Both the position numbers and the translations under genes were made by a program. Shown piece by piece: positions 32,499 to 44,934 of a stretch of DNA of 64,000 nucleotides (its first letter is position 1; the number at the start of each line of letters is the position of its first letter). Origin of the DNA: Galeopsis tetrahit. Lineage: Eukaryota; Streptophyta; Magnoliopsida; Lamiales; Lamiaceae. A model generated the notes under the pieces. It was given only the letters and a program-made list of their open reading frames with translations, ran no database searches and had not been told where the DNA came from. The stretch covers positions 17,858,881-17,922,880 of the forward strand of contig OY776122.1 in assembly GCA_963675135.1 (NCBI GenBank), written 5' to 3'.

Positions 32499-32972
32499 AT
32501 GGCGATTCTCAATCTCTTCTTCATCCTCTCACTAATTTGCACCTCTTTCCCTAATTTCTCCTTCGCTATGACATCAATTTCAGCAATGGCTAAAGACCAA
32601 ATTTCCTGCACAATGTGCTCTTCTTGCGAGCCCTGCACCCAACCCATTCTCTCTTCTCCACCGTCCGTCCCGGTCTCCTCCCCTCCTCCACCTAGTACCG
32701 GCGGCGTCTATTACCCCGCGCCGCCTACTCCTGTGCAGCAATCCTATTATCCAGGCGGCGACAGCAGCACCAGCGGCTACTCTCCACCGTCAAACTTCCC
32801 TACTCCGCCGCCACCAAACCCAATGGTGCCCTATTTCCCTTTTTACTTCCACACCCCTCCGCCGCCTCACGGCGTCAACGACTACGACTCCGACTCCCAT
32901 TCCGTCCAAATTAAAACCCACCCATTTATTTCTTCTCTTGTTATTCTATTTTCTTTTTTCTTCTTTCTTTAA
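32499..32972 (+). CDS. secreted Pro-rich (HRGP-type), probably GPI-anchored protein
   Basis: 157 residues. The start at 32499 (MAILNLFFILSLICTSFPNF) is preferred over the upstream in-frame ATG at 32421 because it puts a standard signal peptide at the N-terminus. The mature part has a CTMCSSCEPC cluster followed by SPPPP, TPPPPNP and TPPPPH motifs and several Tyr residues, as in short plant hydroxyproline-rich glycoproteins. The C-terminus is a hydrophobic tail (SSLVILFSFFFFL) preceded by polar residues, matching a GPI-anchor signal. Expected site is cell wall or plasma-membrane outer face. It is a single exon, intact, and likely functional. Its exact role is unknown. Confidence 0.8.
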   Translation: MAILNLFFILSLICTSFPNFSFAMTSISAMAKDQISCTMCSSCEPCTQPILSSPPSVPVSSPPPPSTGGVYYPAPPTPVQQSYYPGGDSSTSGYSPPSNFPTPPPPNPMVPYFPFYFHTPPPPHGVNDYDSDSHSVQIKTHPFISSLVILFSFFFFL

Positions 32973-33964
32973 TTCCCAATGTTCTAAATTAATGTTAATT
33001 TTAAATCCCCACTTTTTTTTTTTTGGTAAATTATTCACAATTTCAGGTGAAATTACGCATGTGCCACTACATGGAATGAAGAAGAAGAAGAAAAAGAAGG
33101 ATTCAGTGTAATTTCTTATATTCTATAGAGTTTGATTTTGAATTTCTTATTATCATCAGTAATTGATGCAAATTATATAAATAATTTATCATTATATTTT
33201 GTTCTAGTGTTCATTATTTGGTGGCTATTAACTGTAAAGGTCACGTTGAAATCTCCAATAAATGTATCAAAGTAGGAATTTTATATAATTTTGTTCTCAT
33301 TGCACAATGTAGGATTATTGTTGCTTTATTGCACCCATAAAGATATAGCGGCTGCATTATTGTTCTGTGAAAATATACTCAGTATTTTGCAATTTTTATT
33401 CAAGATTCTTCTTGTGTACAATATTATGTGCACCACATGTGCATAATGTAACACAAATAATATAAAGAAAAGATAAGTTAGGCATATATGATGGTTGGTG
33501 TAATTTATGCTCTCTGGATTCTATTGGATATATATTACATATGGTCCATATCTTATTCTTACCCACAAAAAGATGAGTAGTGCCCCTTGTCATCACACAT
33601 TAGATGATGTGGTTTTATTCATATCTTTGGATTTTTATGCTGTATTTGTTTTACATTAAGTTGTATGGGGCTGTGTCCCACTGGAGTAGTATTTTTAATT
33701 AAAGAGTATTAGTTTGAGAAAGTTTATATACAATGCTGCAAATTAGAAGAGAGATCTGTCCCCACATTACAGCACAACTTAGCAAGTGGGGAGAAAACCT
33801 TCCAATATTAACATGAATCGAAGACGACATAATAGATTCACCGCTAATTTATTACTACAATTTAATACACTACAGAAAAATAGTGATGGGCCCACTCACG
33901 GCATTACCGAACGCAGAGATTCGCTTGGGATTTTCGGGCACATGCATTCTACCTCCTTTTTATC
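32973..33964. other. 3' flank and intergenic
   Basis: 3' UTR of the Pro-rich gene followed by AT-rich DNA. Short open frames here show no domain. Confidence 0.5.
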
Positions 33965-34340
33965 AAAATATTTTCTTTAACCTTTTTCTCTTATAAAATA
34001 TTGTCGGGATTATTTTCATGAATAATTATGGATCAAACGTATCAACTTGTGTAATCGTCAATTTTGGATTCTATACAATTGGTTCCCACTCAATGTTTTT
34101 ATTAATATTAATATTGCGCATGAATAATATTATTGTCATGGCAAATTCATATCTGAGGTGATTCTATGAGATATAGCTTAACAGAATCCGTTGTAATCCC
34201 CGGCCGACCGGCCCATGTCCTAACCGGAACGGTTATGTAGTCATTTTATCGATTTTGGTACAGTTTTCGAAAAAACTTTGTGCAGGATTAATACGTCATG
34301 CCCAGATATATAGTATGTACATATATTTTTTTTTTTTTTT
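33965..34340. repeat. segment duplicated at 52485-53340
   Basis: Long colinear identities (for example attatggatcaaacgtatca, ttgtcatggcaaattcatat) link the two segments. This copy lacks the MITE at 52562-52845 and an extra stretch of about 185 bp (about 52975-53160) present in the other. Confidence 0.85.
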
Positions 34341-34815
34341 ATATTTATGTATGTATACGTCATTTTCTTTTGATGGTTGTCCATTTATTTTTAACATATT
34401 TATTAAAAAAATATAATATTAAATGTGTAGTGGAATGTTGAAAGTAGAGAGTGATATATGAAAAATAAAAAATAGAAATAAGTATTACAAAAATGTAGAG
34501 AGATATATGAAAGAGAAAAGATGGAAGGACATAATGTATATGAGTAGTATTTTTTGGGAGGTATAATAATTATTAAAATAGAAAAATAATAATTAATAAA
34601 TAATCCGATTTTTGAGTAGGTGTTGAAATACCCATTATGGAGATTTCGTCGAGATTCGAGAATGTTTTCCCTTCGGATGAGGCATAAACTGGCCCACCCA
34701 ATTGTTACTTCGGTGCTCTACTAACTAAGTACTCCATTAAGTAATAAGTCCGAAATTATTTTGTACAGGTATAAGAATTAATTGGTTGAATATATAAATA
34801 AATATATCTATTATA

Positions 34816-35079
34816 CTCCCTCCCCGTCCCGTGATTACTTGCACACTTTTTTTATTGGGACGTCCCAAAATTACTTGCACACTATTAATATGGAAATATC
34901 CCACAAAATTATGACACTCCTTTTCCATACATTTCACTTTACACATCATCAAATCTACTTTACCCATCATCAAATTACCTAAAATACCCCTCCTTTATCT
35001 TACATCATCAACCACTAAATTCACTTTTCTTAAACAACATGTCAGTCAAACCGTGCAAGTAATCTTGGGACGGAGGGAG
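34816..35079. mobile_element. Stowaway-like MITE (Tc1/mariner type)
   Basis: 264 bp with inverted ends ctccctcc.cgtccc / gggacggagggag, flanked by TA (34814-34815 and 35080-35081). No ORF of note. The internal sequence (acttgcacac) is related to the MITE at 53399. Confidence 0.85.
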
Positions 35080-35507
35080 TATTGAAATATATTAAATGCA
35101 GTAGAAGAATTTATAATTCAAGTCTATCTAAATTATTACTCCGTGTATAACGTATACTTTTATCTCATAGTATTAATATATTATTTGGTATAAAAATAAT
35201 GTATAGAATAAAGTGAAAGAACACAGATACAGTACATATAATTAATACGGAGTATATAAAAAAATTACGTTGCAAAATGAGACTTTGTGAGAGTCCATGC
35301 ATAAAAAATAAAATGCAACAGAAAGGGAGATCGACAGGATCCAAGACCCCGGACTGGGAGTCCCAATGTTGACTAAACCGAATCCTTAATTCATTTATCT
35401 CGAATATTTACTAAAAACATCCATTTAATTTTTAATTGAACATTAGACTCATTTAAGGATGACAAAAAATTCACTGTCAAATAAATAGAAATACTTATAA
35501 TATCTAT

Positions 35508-35545
<38 letters not shown>

Positions 35546-35809
35546 TAATCACTTTTATATACCCTTAATTAAATCTTCTTACGTGGCTTCTTGCTATTCT
35601 TTCTTTCTAACTTTCTAATTTTCTTCTTTTACAGTTTTCTTAATTTTTTTCCTTTACCATTTCTTCAATTAATCTAATTTTTCTTATTTTCTTAAAACTT
35701 ACCATTATTTTTTTTTTTCACTTTTTTTCAATTTTCTTTCTCGCTCATCTCTCCCCTTTCTCTCTCCTTCCCCTTTTTTACATTTTTCTTTAAAAAAAAA
35801 ATCGTTTCT

Positions 35810-36060
35810 CTTCCTTTTTTTCTTATCTCAATTATTTTATTTTACAGTTTTTTTTTTTTACAAATTTTATTTCTTTCTCATTTTTCTCTGTCATTTTTTA
35901 ATTTTAAAATACTATGAATTGAATTTTCTTTAAAAGAAAATTTGTTCTCTTATCTCAATTATTTTATTTTACAGATTTTTTTTTTTTTACAAATTTTATT
36001 TCTTTCTCATTTTTCTCTGTCATTTTTTTATTTTATAATACTATATATGAATTGAATTGG
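35810..36060. repeat. tandem duplication of about 130 bp in Helitron
   Basis: Two units share ctcaattattttattttaca, a T run, then acaaattttatttctttctc and tttttctctgtcatttttt. Confidence 0.75.
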
Positions 36061-37134
36061 ATTAGGATTAAAAACGGTTAATCTTTTCTCTTCTCCCCCT
36101 CTCTTTCCTTTTTTTTCTTTCGGTTTTCTCAATTATTTTCTTTTACATTTTTCTTTAATTATTTTTTTCATTCTCCCCCTTTTTCCCTTATCTCAATTCT
36201 TTTATCTTACAAAAAACAGTCGATCTTTTCTTTTTCTTTTTTTCCTTACTTTCTATGTGGTTCTTTTTTCCTTACTTTCTTCATTTGCCTTCTTTCAACC
36301 GCCTGTTGTTTTTCTTTAACATTTCATTTCTTCTATTGTTGTAAATGTTTGAGAAATTATTATATGGGTTAGCATTCTCAGGTCTCCATTTATTTTGGTT
36401 CTTTATTTTCATGATTAGTTCTCTGAATTTTTTCACATATAACCGCAGAGTATAATTTTTTTTCATCAGGTAAGGGGAGATATGTGTGAAGATATATAAT
36501 ATATATGTGTAAGTATATACATGTATTAGTTGTTCCCTATCCCTTTGTTCTATTCTAGATTGGAACTTGAAAGAGAGTCAACTTTCAACACATTAACTAA
36601 TATATAAAAAACAATGTAATATTTGTATTTACTAATTGAAACAAATTGCCTTTTGTTGTACCGGTGCAGAAGTTAATCAATGTGGAGAAATTAATCACGA
36701 GCGGACAATGGATGTGCAGTATTCAACCTTCACATGATTCGCTCATGGCGTATGCATTTCTCATGGTTATGGTCCGTGAAAAATCTCCCTCATTTCAATT
36801 TTTTTTATCAGTTCTATTTACATTTTTCTTTTCTCTGTTATTCTCCTCAAAACTTTGTGATTAGTTTAGTTTACGTTTTAATTGTTTTTATTTACACATA
36901 GGATTCCTTGATTGCATCTTCTCACTTGCCAGATCAAGTTTTTTTAAAGAAAATTTTATGTTTTTGTGTTTTCTAATTTTTTTATAATTTTTTTTAGACA
37001 ATGTAATTTTTTTTTCTCAATCATTCTTCAAATTGCAAGAAGAGGATGTGGAATAAGAGTTCAATGAAGAGAGTTCAATGAAGAGAGTTCAAGGAAGATG
37101 AAATTTTTAAGTTTCTGTGTTCTCTAATTTTATT

Positions 37135-38574
37135 GAGAAAAAAATTATTTACGTCCCGTAACTTTTACCTTTTTTGAAAAACGTCCCAAAAAAGATAAAA
37201 TTTTAATTTACGTCCCATAACTTTTTCAATTGCTTAATTTACGTCCAATTTTTGCTAAAAATCCCCAAATTTATGTAAATGGGACGTAAATTGAGCAATT
37301 GAAGAAGTTATGGGACGTAAATTAAATTTTTAATTAAAATGAGACGTTATGCGAAAAAGATAAAAATATTCAACAAATGTGTACAATTCATTAGCTATAA
37401 AATTAATGTAGTTTATGTTATACAATTAAATAAAAAAAATAATTCATTTATTCATAAATTAACTTATTTTAATATAAAAAAATAATTTATTTATTCATAA
37501 AGTAATTAATTATTATAAAAATCAATTAACTTACTTAATTTATTATTAGAAAAATTATTAACTTACCTAATTAGAAAAAAATCATAATTACAATATAAAT
37601 ATTATAAAATTATTTATTTTAAAGTAATCAAATAAATATAAAAATTAATCTAAGCATTACACAAAGTAGGTCAACATATTTTTGTACGAACTAATATTAA
37701 ATTAAAAATTATATAATAAAAATGAAGAAAAAATTAACAAATTGTTAAAAAGTATATTGTTCATCATCATCTTTCAATTAACGTGGGTAAGGGGTGAGAA
37801 TTTTGGATTTATTTGGGAATTTTGGATATATTTGAATATTTTTTTATTTATTTGGGAATTTTAAATATTTATGAAATTTTGTATTTATTTAAAATATTAA
37901 AATAATTGTTAAGTTTTAATAAGAGTTTTTGACCATTTTAATAAAAAAAAATTATTTGGGATTTTTATTATTTTAAAGATAAAATTTATATTTATTTGAG
38001 TATGTTAATTGATTTTTAAAAATTGTTTTTGATATTATATTATTTTTGATATTATGAAAAATTATTTACTTATTTAAATATTATTCTAAATTTATTTTCA
38101 TATATTTTAAAATATTATTTAGTATTTTAATTAATATTCATAATTTTTTTTATATTACTTATATTGTAATTATAATTTTTTTCTAATTATGCAAGTTAAT
38201 AATTTTTCTAATAATGAATTAGGTAAGTTAATTGATTTGTATAATAATTAATTAATTTGTGCATTTATGAATTATTTTTCTATTTGATTGTATAACATAA
38301 ACTACATTAATTTTATAGTGAACTGTACACATTTGTTGAATATTTTTATCTTTTTCGCATAACGTCCCATTTTAATTAAAAATTTAATTTACGTCCCATA
38401 ACTTCTTTAATTGCTCAATTTACGTCCCATTAACATAAATTTGGGGATTTCTAGTGAAAATTGGACTTAAATTAAGCAATTGAAAAAGTTATGGGACGTA
38501 AATTAAAATTTTAACTATTTTGGGACGTTTTTCAAAAAAGGTAAAAGTTATGGGACGTAACTAGTTTTTTTCTC
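37135..38574. mobile_element. foldback MULE with about 500-bp inverted repeats
   Basis: The perfect 9-bp target duplication aattttatt (37126-37134 and 38575-38583) is the Mutator signature. Ends are gagaaaaaaa / tttttttctc, followed by mirrored acgtccc.taacttttacc words. The arms (about 37135-37660 and 38050-38574) are inverted copies of one another for most of their length, leaving a small AT-rich centre. No ORF. Transcribed, it would form a long hairpin. Confidence 0.85.
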
Positions 38575-38837
38575 AATTTTATTAGATAATTTAATTTTTT
38601 GGGTTCTCTAATTTTTTTACACGGTGTAATTTTTTTGTAATCTTTGAATTATGTATACTTTGTTAAAAAGAAATTTACTTCTTTCTTTCCTCTTAAAAAT
38701 GGAAATATAGAGAATCAATGAAGAGTTTCAATTCCTAATTAATTCTCCAATGCATTCTTCTTTGATATTTTGAAGCTTCTATTTAATTTAGATTAAATTT
38801 TCTTTGCAAATCAGTTTCTCTCTCCTTTTTTTTTTTT

Positions 38838-39427
38838 TTCTGGGGTTCTTTATAATTTTCTTCAATATTTTTTTATTTTAATTTTTAATTTTTTTCAAAA
38901 TATCTACCCTTAAATATTTCTCCATCTTTTCAACTTTTTTTTTCTCGGTTTTTTTTTTTTTTTTTTTTACAGTTTTCTTCCTCTCCCTATTCTTCTCTAA
39001 ACTTTGCCATTAGTTTAGTTTACTTTTTAATTGTTTTTTAATGCATCTATTATTTTTCACGTTGGATTTCTTAATTACATCTTCTCACTTGCTCAAGTTT
39101 TTTTTAAAAAAACTATTAAGGTAATTTTATGTTTTTTTCTGGGATTCTTTATAATTTTCTTCAACATTCTTTTATTTTACTTTTTAATTTTTTTCAAAAA
39201 ATTTCCTTAAATATTTCTCCATCTTTTCAACTTTTTTTTTTCTCGGTTTTTTTTTGTACAGTTTTCTTCCTCTCCCTATTCTCCTCTAAACTTTGCCATT
39301 AGTTTAGTTTACTTTTTAATTGTTTTTCTTTAATGCATCTATTATTTTCCACGTTGGATTTCTTAATTACATCTTCTCACTTGTTCAAGTTTTTTTTTTT
39401 TAAAATATTAAGGTAATTTTATGTTTT
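38838..39427. repeat. two-copy tandem repeat of about 295 bp in Helitron
   Basis: Units at 38838-39133 and 39134-39427 share cttcctctccctattct, ctttgccattagtttagttt and cacttg.tcaagtttttt. A more diverged third copy is at 36780-36970. Confidence 0.8.
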
Positions 39428-39884
39428 TGTGTTCTCTAATTTTCTGTAAAAAAAATTGTATTCTGTTAATTTTTTTCTCTCATCCATTCCTAATAGACAT
39501 GACGTAAAAGGAAGAGGATGTTGAATAAGAGTTCAAAGAAGATGCAAAGAAAATGAGAATTGAGTTCAAGGCATACATGTCCCTTTTTTTTAAAAAGGTT
39601 GTTCTCAAATTTTATTAGATAATGTAATGTAGTTTTTTGACTTCTCTATTTTTTTTTAGACGTTGTAATTTTTGTATTTATTGAATTATGTATATTTTTA
39701 TGTTAAAAAAATTTACTTCATTCGTTGAAAGAGTCCAGAAGCTCTAATTAATTTATTTTCATTTCTCATATCAATTTTATTATATCATTTTCTTTTTCAT
39801 AAAACAATTTATTTCTTAAGGGTAATCTGATTCTTTACAGTTTTCTTCAATATTCTTTAAAATATTTTCAAAACGCGGTAAACA

Positions 39885-40200
39885 GAATAATTACTTTGAG
39901 ATGGTAGTCAGTGATGAAAAGGTGATCATTTATACTCTAAATTTCTTTTGTTTACTCTTAATTTTTATTTCATTTTTTTATTCTCCATTTTATGTGACGT
40001 TTACAGGAAGGTTAAAGGGCACTTTACCGATCGAGTTTCAATATTTGGTTCATCGGAAATTTATTTTCAAATTCCACATCTCTCAACAATATTTTTAAAT
40101 TACACATCTCTCAACAAGACTTGAAGAATAACTGGAATAACTATACAGTGGTGAAGTTATCGGATGAAAGTGAAAGTAAATTGATAACAAACGAGAGAAA
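39885..40200 (+). pseudogene. RPA-like (replication protein A C-terminal OB-fold) remnant
   Basis: Three pieces in order. NYFEMVVSDEK ends at a splice-donor-like site (39921). After an 86-bp intron-like gap with a ttacag acceptor (40001-40006) comes GTLPIEFQYLVHRKFIFKF. Further on (40127-40170) is NNWNNYTVVKLSDES. These correspond to 'VSDETG', 'P.E...LVGKKFLFKV' and 'NYTVVKLSDD' of plant RPA1-like proteins, which many plant Helitrons carry. Stops separate the pieces, so it is not functional. Confidence 0.6.
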
Positions 40201-41027
40201 ATTTCATATACTACTTGAAGATGAGGATAACACATTCATTCTAAAACGTTTACAACAAACCAACTTATTCAAGTTAAAATTGAGAAAAGTTGATTGAAAG
40301 AAGTAGTCATGTTAAATATATGTTTATATATATTTTTTAAATGTTTCATTTGAAAATGTATTTTTAAGATTTTGAGCTATATTTTTTATATTATGGATAT
40401 TTATTATATTTATGTTCCCTTGACAATGCTTTATAATTATATTGTTTTTAATGTCGATAATTTTTTGTTACGTAAATCTTAAAATCTAATTTTTATTCAT
40501 TTTGTTTGCTTAATTTAATATTTTAAAAAATATTCTGACGTACTATTTCATTGTATTCTACTTCCATATAGCTTTGGATTACAAAAATAATTTTGTATAG
40601 TCAATAATATTTATCACTCCATGTAATTCTCTTAATTTCTATTTCATTTTTTTATTCTACATTCCATGTGATGTTAATTTTGCATTTTGAAAATTAATCT
40701 TTGTCCTTATTATTCTACAAACTTCTAAAGACTATAAATTTTGATCTTCATAATTGTTCTCAATTTTGTATACTCAATAATAATTCACTACATGTAATTC
40801 TCTAAATTTCAATTTCATTGTTTTATTCTTCAATTAACATTAATTTTCTATGTCATGCTCCAAATTTCTTATATGTTTACTTTTTATAATTTTATAAGCA
40901 TTTTAAAATACAAGCTACAAAACATTATTAGACAGGGATTCACATACACTTGATATAATTTTGGAGCCCAACGCTCTCATATTATCTATAAAACACCTCT
41001 ACAAACTAACATATTACAACCAACACA

Positions 41028-41175
41028 AATGACAACATATTCTGTTATTCAATCTGAACAAATGACAACACATTCTCTTATTCAATCTGAATTTAGGCAT
41101 TCTTTTATTCAATCTGAACTTATGCATACACAAATGACAACTCATTCTCTTATTCAATCTAAACTTATGCAAGAG
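41028..41175. repeat. minisatellite, about four units
   Basis: Units of roughly 35 bp built on attct.ttattcaatctgaa and aaatgacaac.cat, lying about 150 bp before the Helitron 3' end. Confidence 0.8.
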
Positions 41176-41327
41176 TGCCTGATTATCGATATTGTTGAAG
41201 ATGACATGAATTATCAAATACATTAGTTATCATCAAATATATTTTAAAATAATAAATTATAAATTTTTTATTAAATAATAATATAAAATTTTTTTCAATC
41301 TCGCGAAATTCGCTGGTCTTACACTAG

Positions 41328-41940
41328 TTAGTATAATAATTAAAGATAATTCGATTTTTAAATAAACTATCCTCCAATTACGTGGAAAGACATATGTCCA
41401 ACGCAGAGTTTTAATAATGTTGTGTGAATAAAATAGTACCAAATACAGTATACCCTTTGATAAAGTTTCGTCGAAGTGGTGGAATACACTGAGATAAACA
41501 AAGAAAAGGAACATGCACTCAGCTCGTGTACCAAATCCAAAAAGTAGTAGTAGAATAATTATCTTTATTAGCAAAATAAATATAATGCAAACGCATATAG
41601 TTAATATTTCATAAACAATAATTAGTTGTTATATTAATTAGGATGCAAATAACTAATGTACATCATTTTATTTTTTATGTTGAAGTTTAGCTACACTTAT
41701 AAGAAGACCAAGGAAGGTGGCGAAACAAAAACGTGAAGAACAATCAAGAATTTTCGAAGTACATTATTTTTATTTATATATATATATTTGCAAACCAGAA
41801 TTCAGCTCCGACATAAGAAAACTAACACCATACACTTACATATTTAATATTACACGATAACACCATGCATGCTTACTACGTACGGAGTATCTTAGTAGAT
41901 TCTTATAAAACAAAGAAACAAACAAAAAAGACGTATTGAA
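41328..41940. other. intergenic, 3' flank of the minus-strand gene
   Basis: No gene seen. AT-rich with a (TA)n tract near 41780. Confidence 0.5.
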
Positions 41941-43540
41941 TCACCAATCTTCACCACGAAGCTGCCGGAGAACTCTTCCATGAGGAGAATCAGGATCACC
42001 CCTAATTGCATTCCACCGGAACATCTCCGCCGCCTTCCTCATCGTTTCTTCCGCCGTCTCCAGCTGCTCTGGCCTCCACACTCCCCCTTCATTCACTACA
42101 CTCTCTTTCTCTACACTTGTTCCATCAGTCGCAATGGTCACGGGCTTTCTCGTTTCCGCAATCTCAATCTCCGACAGTGGTGATGCTTTACGGTGCTTAA
42201 AATACTCCTTATGATCATCTCTTTCCTGCTCTTCTCTCTGCGTTCTCCAATCGGTTTCTCTCTCCTCCTTAACCGGTAAAGGGCTCCCGTCTATCCCTGC
42301 GCATATCGCCTCGTCGAGATTCACGGCAACACTGGAATGGCGCCCTTTTTGTTGAAAGTTGAGCTCTGTTCGCGGCCCAACGCTGGTGGATTTGATCTTT
42401 GGAGCCGACTCTTTGGGTGATTTCGGAGGAACGTAGGGTTCATTGTTGTCACTCGTTGGTTCGTTCATCAACGTGTGTCGGAGTTTTTCGTCATGTATGG
42501 CCTCCTACAATAAAGGAAATAATAATATGATTGGCACCGAAAATTTGAATGAGATCACATGTTTCAATTTTGGTGTTCAATACTAACATTCAATACTATT
42601 GGACCGGGTGTCGTGTCAAGTTCAAAAGGGTGAAACAACATTAAAAACACCAAAAATGGAACATGAAAATCAAAGAATATTCTCACATTTTAAAACTATG
42701 TAAATGTTATACTTATACACCCAATTGCAATTTCTTTTAATTTGTAATACCAATTGACAGGTACTATTTGCATTCTAAGGTGATATATGGTCTTCAGTTC
42801 AATAACTAGTTTTAGGGTGATGAATTTTAAATACAATTGGACGAGGATATATCTAGGTAAATCAATTAGAACTCAATTGAATACAAGAATATATATTATA
42901 AGTAATACAAATATGCTCATAAAAATTAAGCCAATGGCATGAAAGCAACTGGTACACACAATTGGAAAACCATATAAATAAAGCTAGAACGTACACTTAA
43001 CTACTCTCTCCTATATTATCATTTTTCTAATATCACACTTATGGCATATATATGTACACAAAAATCAAATTCATCCCCTTTCTATTCGAGAAAATTTTCA
43101 ATCAATACCCCTGCTCTCTTTTTTCACTCCAACGATATATACACTACCAAATCAAATAAGGTCGATCATATTTATTTTGGAATTCACCAACTAGGGGTGG
43201 AATGTTATCTCTTCAATTTTGTTCTAGTTTGAAATTTAAAATTCCATCTACCCATAGAACTAGGAGTGCAGTGCCTATAAATCCAATTATTAGATCACTC
43301 ACCCTTAGACATATAATTTGACTTAAAATTACATTTTATCCTAATTTTCACAATCCACTATTAATTCAAAGTACATATAGAGAGAGATGATTAAATTGTA
43401 GTTTTAAAACGTACGTCGTGTTCAGCGGTTCTGCCGGTGGAGGTGGCGTAGTAGATTTTCTGCGCCGGAAACTGCTTTCCGGTGCCCGGAAAGAGCACCC
43501 TGTTTAAGCTCGTGGCGGCGGTACTTAATCTAGACTGCAT
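41941..43540 (-). CDS. two-exon gene, unnamed 229-residue protein, ABA-type promoter
   Basis: Proposed CDS is complement(join(41941..42504, 43415..43540)), giving 229 residues. Exon 1 starts at ATG 43540 with MQSRLSTAATSLNRVLFPG, an Arg/Ser/Ala-rich, acid-free start typical of mitochondrial presequences, and ends ...TAEHD at donor GTACGT. The 910-bp intron ends at acceptor TTGTAG, and exon 2 opens EAIHDEKL in frame. The remainder is highly hydrophilic (YVPPKSPKES, KEERETDWRTQREEQERDDHKEY) and ends in a conserved-looking segment MFRWNAIRGDPDSPHGRVL...GEDW. No enzyme domain is recognised. The two ABREs upstream and the hydrophilic composition suggest a stress/seed-type protein, which is inference. 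It is intact and likely expressed. Confidence 0.75.
42505..43414 (-). other. intron of the unnamed gene
   Basis: 910 bp bounded by GT (43414-43413 on the minus strand) and AG (42506-42505). Its AT-rich content contrasts with the GC-richer exons. Confidence 0.7.
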
Positions 43541-43655
43541 TTTTTTATTACTTTTTTCCGATCTTAATTTGTTTTAAAACTAAATGATGAAATTCTTGGA
43601 ATATATGGAGTTTGTGGGTGGTGATAGTGGATGCGTGGGCTTCTAATTCGTGTGA

Positions 43656-43680
43656 CACGTGCCAGATTCTTACACGTGGC
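43656..43680 (-). promoter_or_regulatory. paired ABRE/G-box motifs
   Basis: CACGTG at 43656-43661 and ACACGTGGC at 43672-43680 lie 116-140 bp upstream of the ATG at 43540. Two ABREs close together are a known requirement for abscisic-acid response. A TATA-like ccatatatt lies nearer the gene (about 43600, minus strand). Confidence 0.65.
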
Positions 43681-43689
43681 GGTTGGCTC

Positions 43690-44934
43690 TAGTTGTTGCT
43701 GGACTCTTCTAGTCTAATTTATGTCTCCTCTTTGGTCGACGGGAATGAGCTAGAAGCCTTATTAATTTGGATAAAATTTTACACATAAAATATACGTACT
43801 CATATTTAAAATATATATCATCCTAAACTCATACACACAGATTAATAAAATAATTAACTTCTCATCTACATATTCTTAAAAAATTAAAGAGAATTTTCAG
43901 AATTTTAATGAAAATTTTGAATTTCTTAATTTTAAGTTAAACATTTTCTATTTTTTGAATTGTAAATTTTTATTTTTTTTTATTTTACACATTTTATAAT
44001 TTTTAATAAGATTTTTTAAAAATCAAATAAGATATTTTAAATTTTATTTTACACATTTTATAGTTTTTAATTTTAATGATATTTTCGGATTTTTAATAAT
44101 ATTTTAAAATTTTTAATGATATTTTTAGAAAATTTATTTATTAAATTTTAATTTTCAAACTTTAAAAGATGTAAATTAGACTATTTGACCGAAATCCCAA
44201 TTTATTCCTCACATTTAGGTGAGTTTGAAAATATTCCAGCAAAAAGGATGTAAATTGGACTAAAAATGACGTAAATCGAAAAAGTGAAAACTTAAATGAT
44301 ATAAATTGGATTAGGCCTAAGTTACCGAATGTAAAATGAATTTTTCTCTTAAATAATTTATCATATTTTTCTAAAATCTTAAATTTAGCACATTAAAAAT
44401 GAAAATAGACCATATTTTATAAACTTAATTTTTTTTAAAACAATGAATCAATGCAATATAAAATAACATACTACTATGATGCAAGAAGATAACAAATAAT
44501 TAACAAAAAAACTAACAACAAATTAATCTTGAAATTACACAAATTTCAAAAATGTTTTCCATTCTTAAATAGAGTATGTAAGATACTATTGTATAGTGAT
44601 TCTTATTTGTTGCAATAACCTATTGCATCAACTATTTTACTCATAAAATATTTGACTTTTAATTAGTTTATCCCAAAAAAAAGTACTCCGTAATATAGTA
44701 AACATGTCTTTTTTTTGGATACGATACACATATTGCAGAAAAATTTATCAATTAACTAAAATTCAGAGGATCTTTGATGATCCTTTCTATAATACCTGAA
44801 ATAGTATTGCCATCAAATTAGAATCATCCATGCTAAAACTTAATATAAAAGAATGATAAGAAAACTTTTAATCGGCATCTGCTCAAGGATCCATTTCAAT
44901 AGTGATTAGTAATCAATGCCAACTATTTAATAAA
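43690..44934. other. intergenic AT-rich
   Basis: No gene or clear element seen; simple A/T runs dominate. Confidence 0.5.

Larger units (their letters stand above)
35503..41327 (+). mobile_element. Helitron, non-autonomous, carrying RPA-like remnant
   Basis: The 3' end is diagnostic: a short hairpin gcgaaattcgc (41303-41313), then about 10 bases, then CTAG at 41324-41327 followed by T. The proposed 5' end is TCTATTCTTAAAA at 35503, preceded by A, giving insertion between A and T without target duplication. The body is T-rich with tandem repeats, a degenerate RPA-like gene (39885-40200) and a minisatellite close to the 3' end. No Rep/helicase ORF is visible. A foldback MULE (37135-38574) is nested inside. 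The 3' end is well supported and the 5' end is tentative. Confidence 0.65.
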
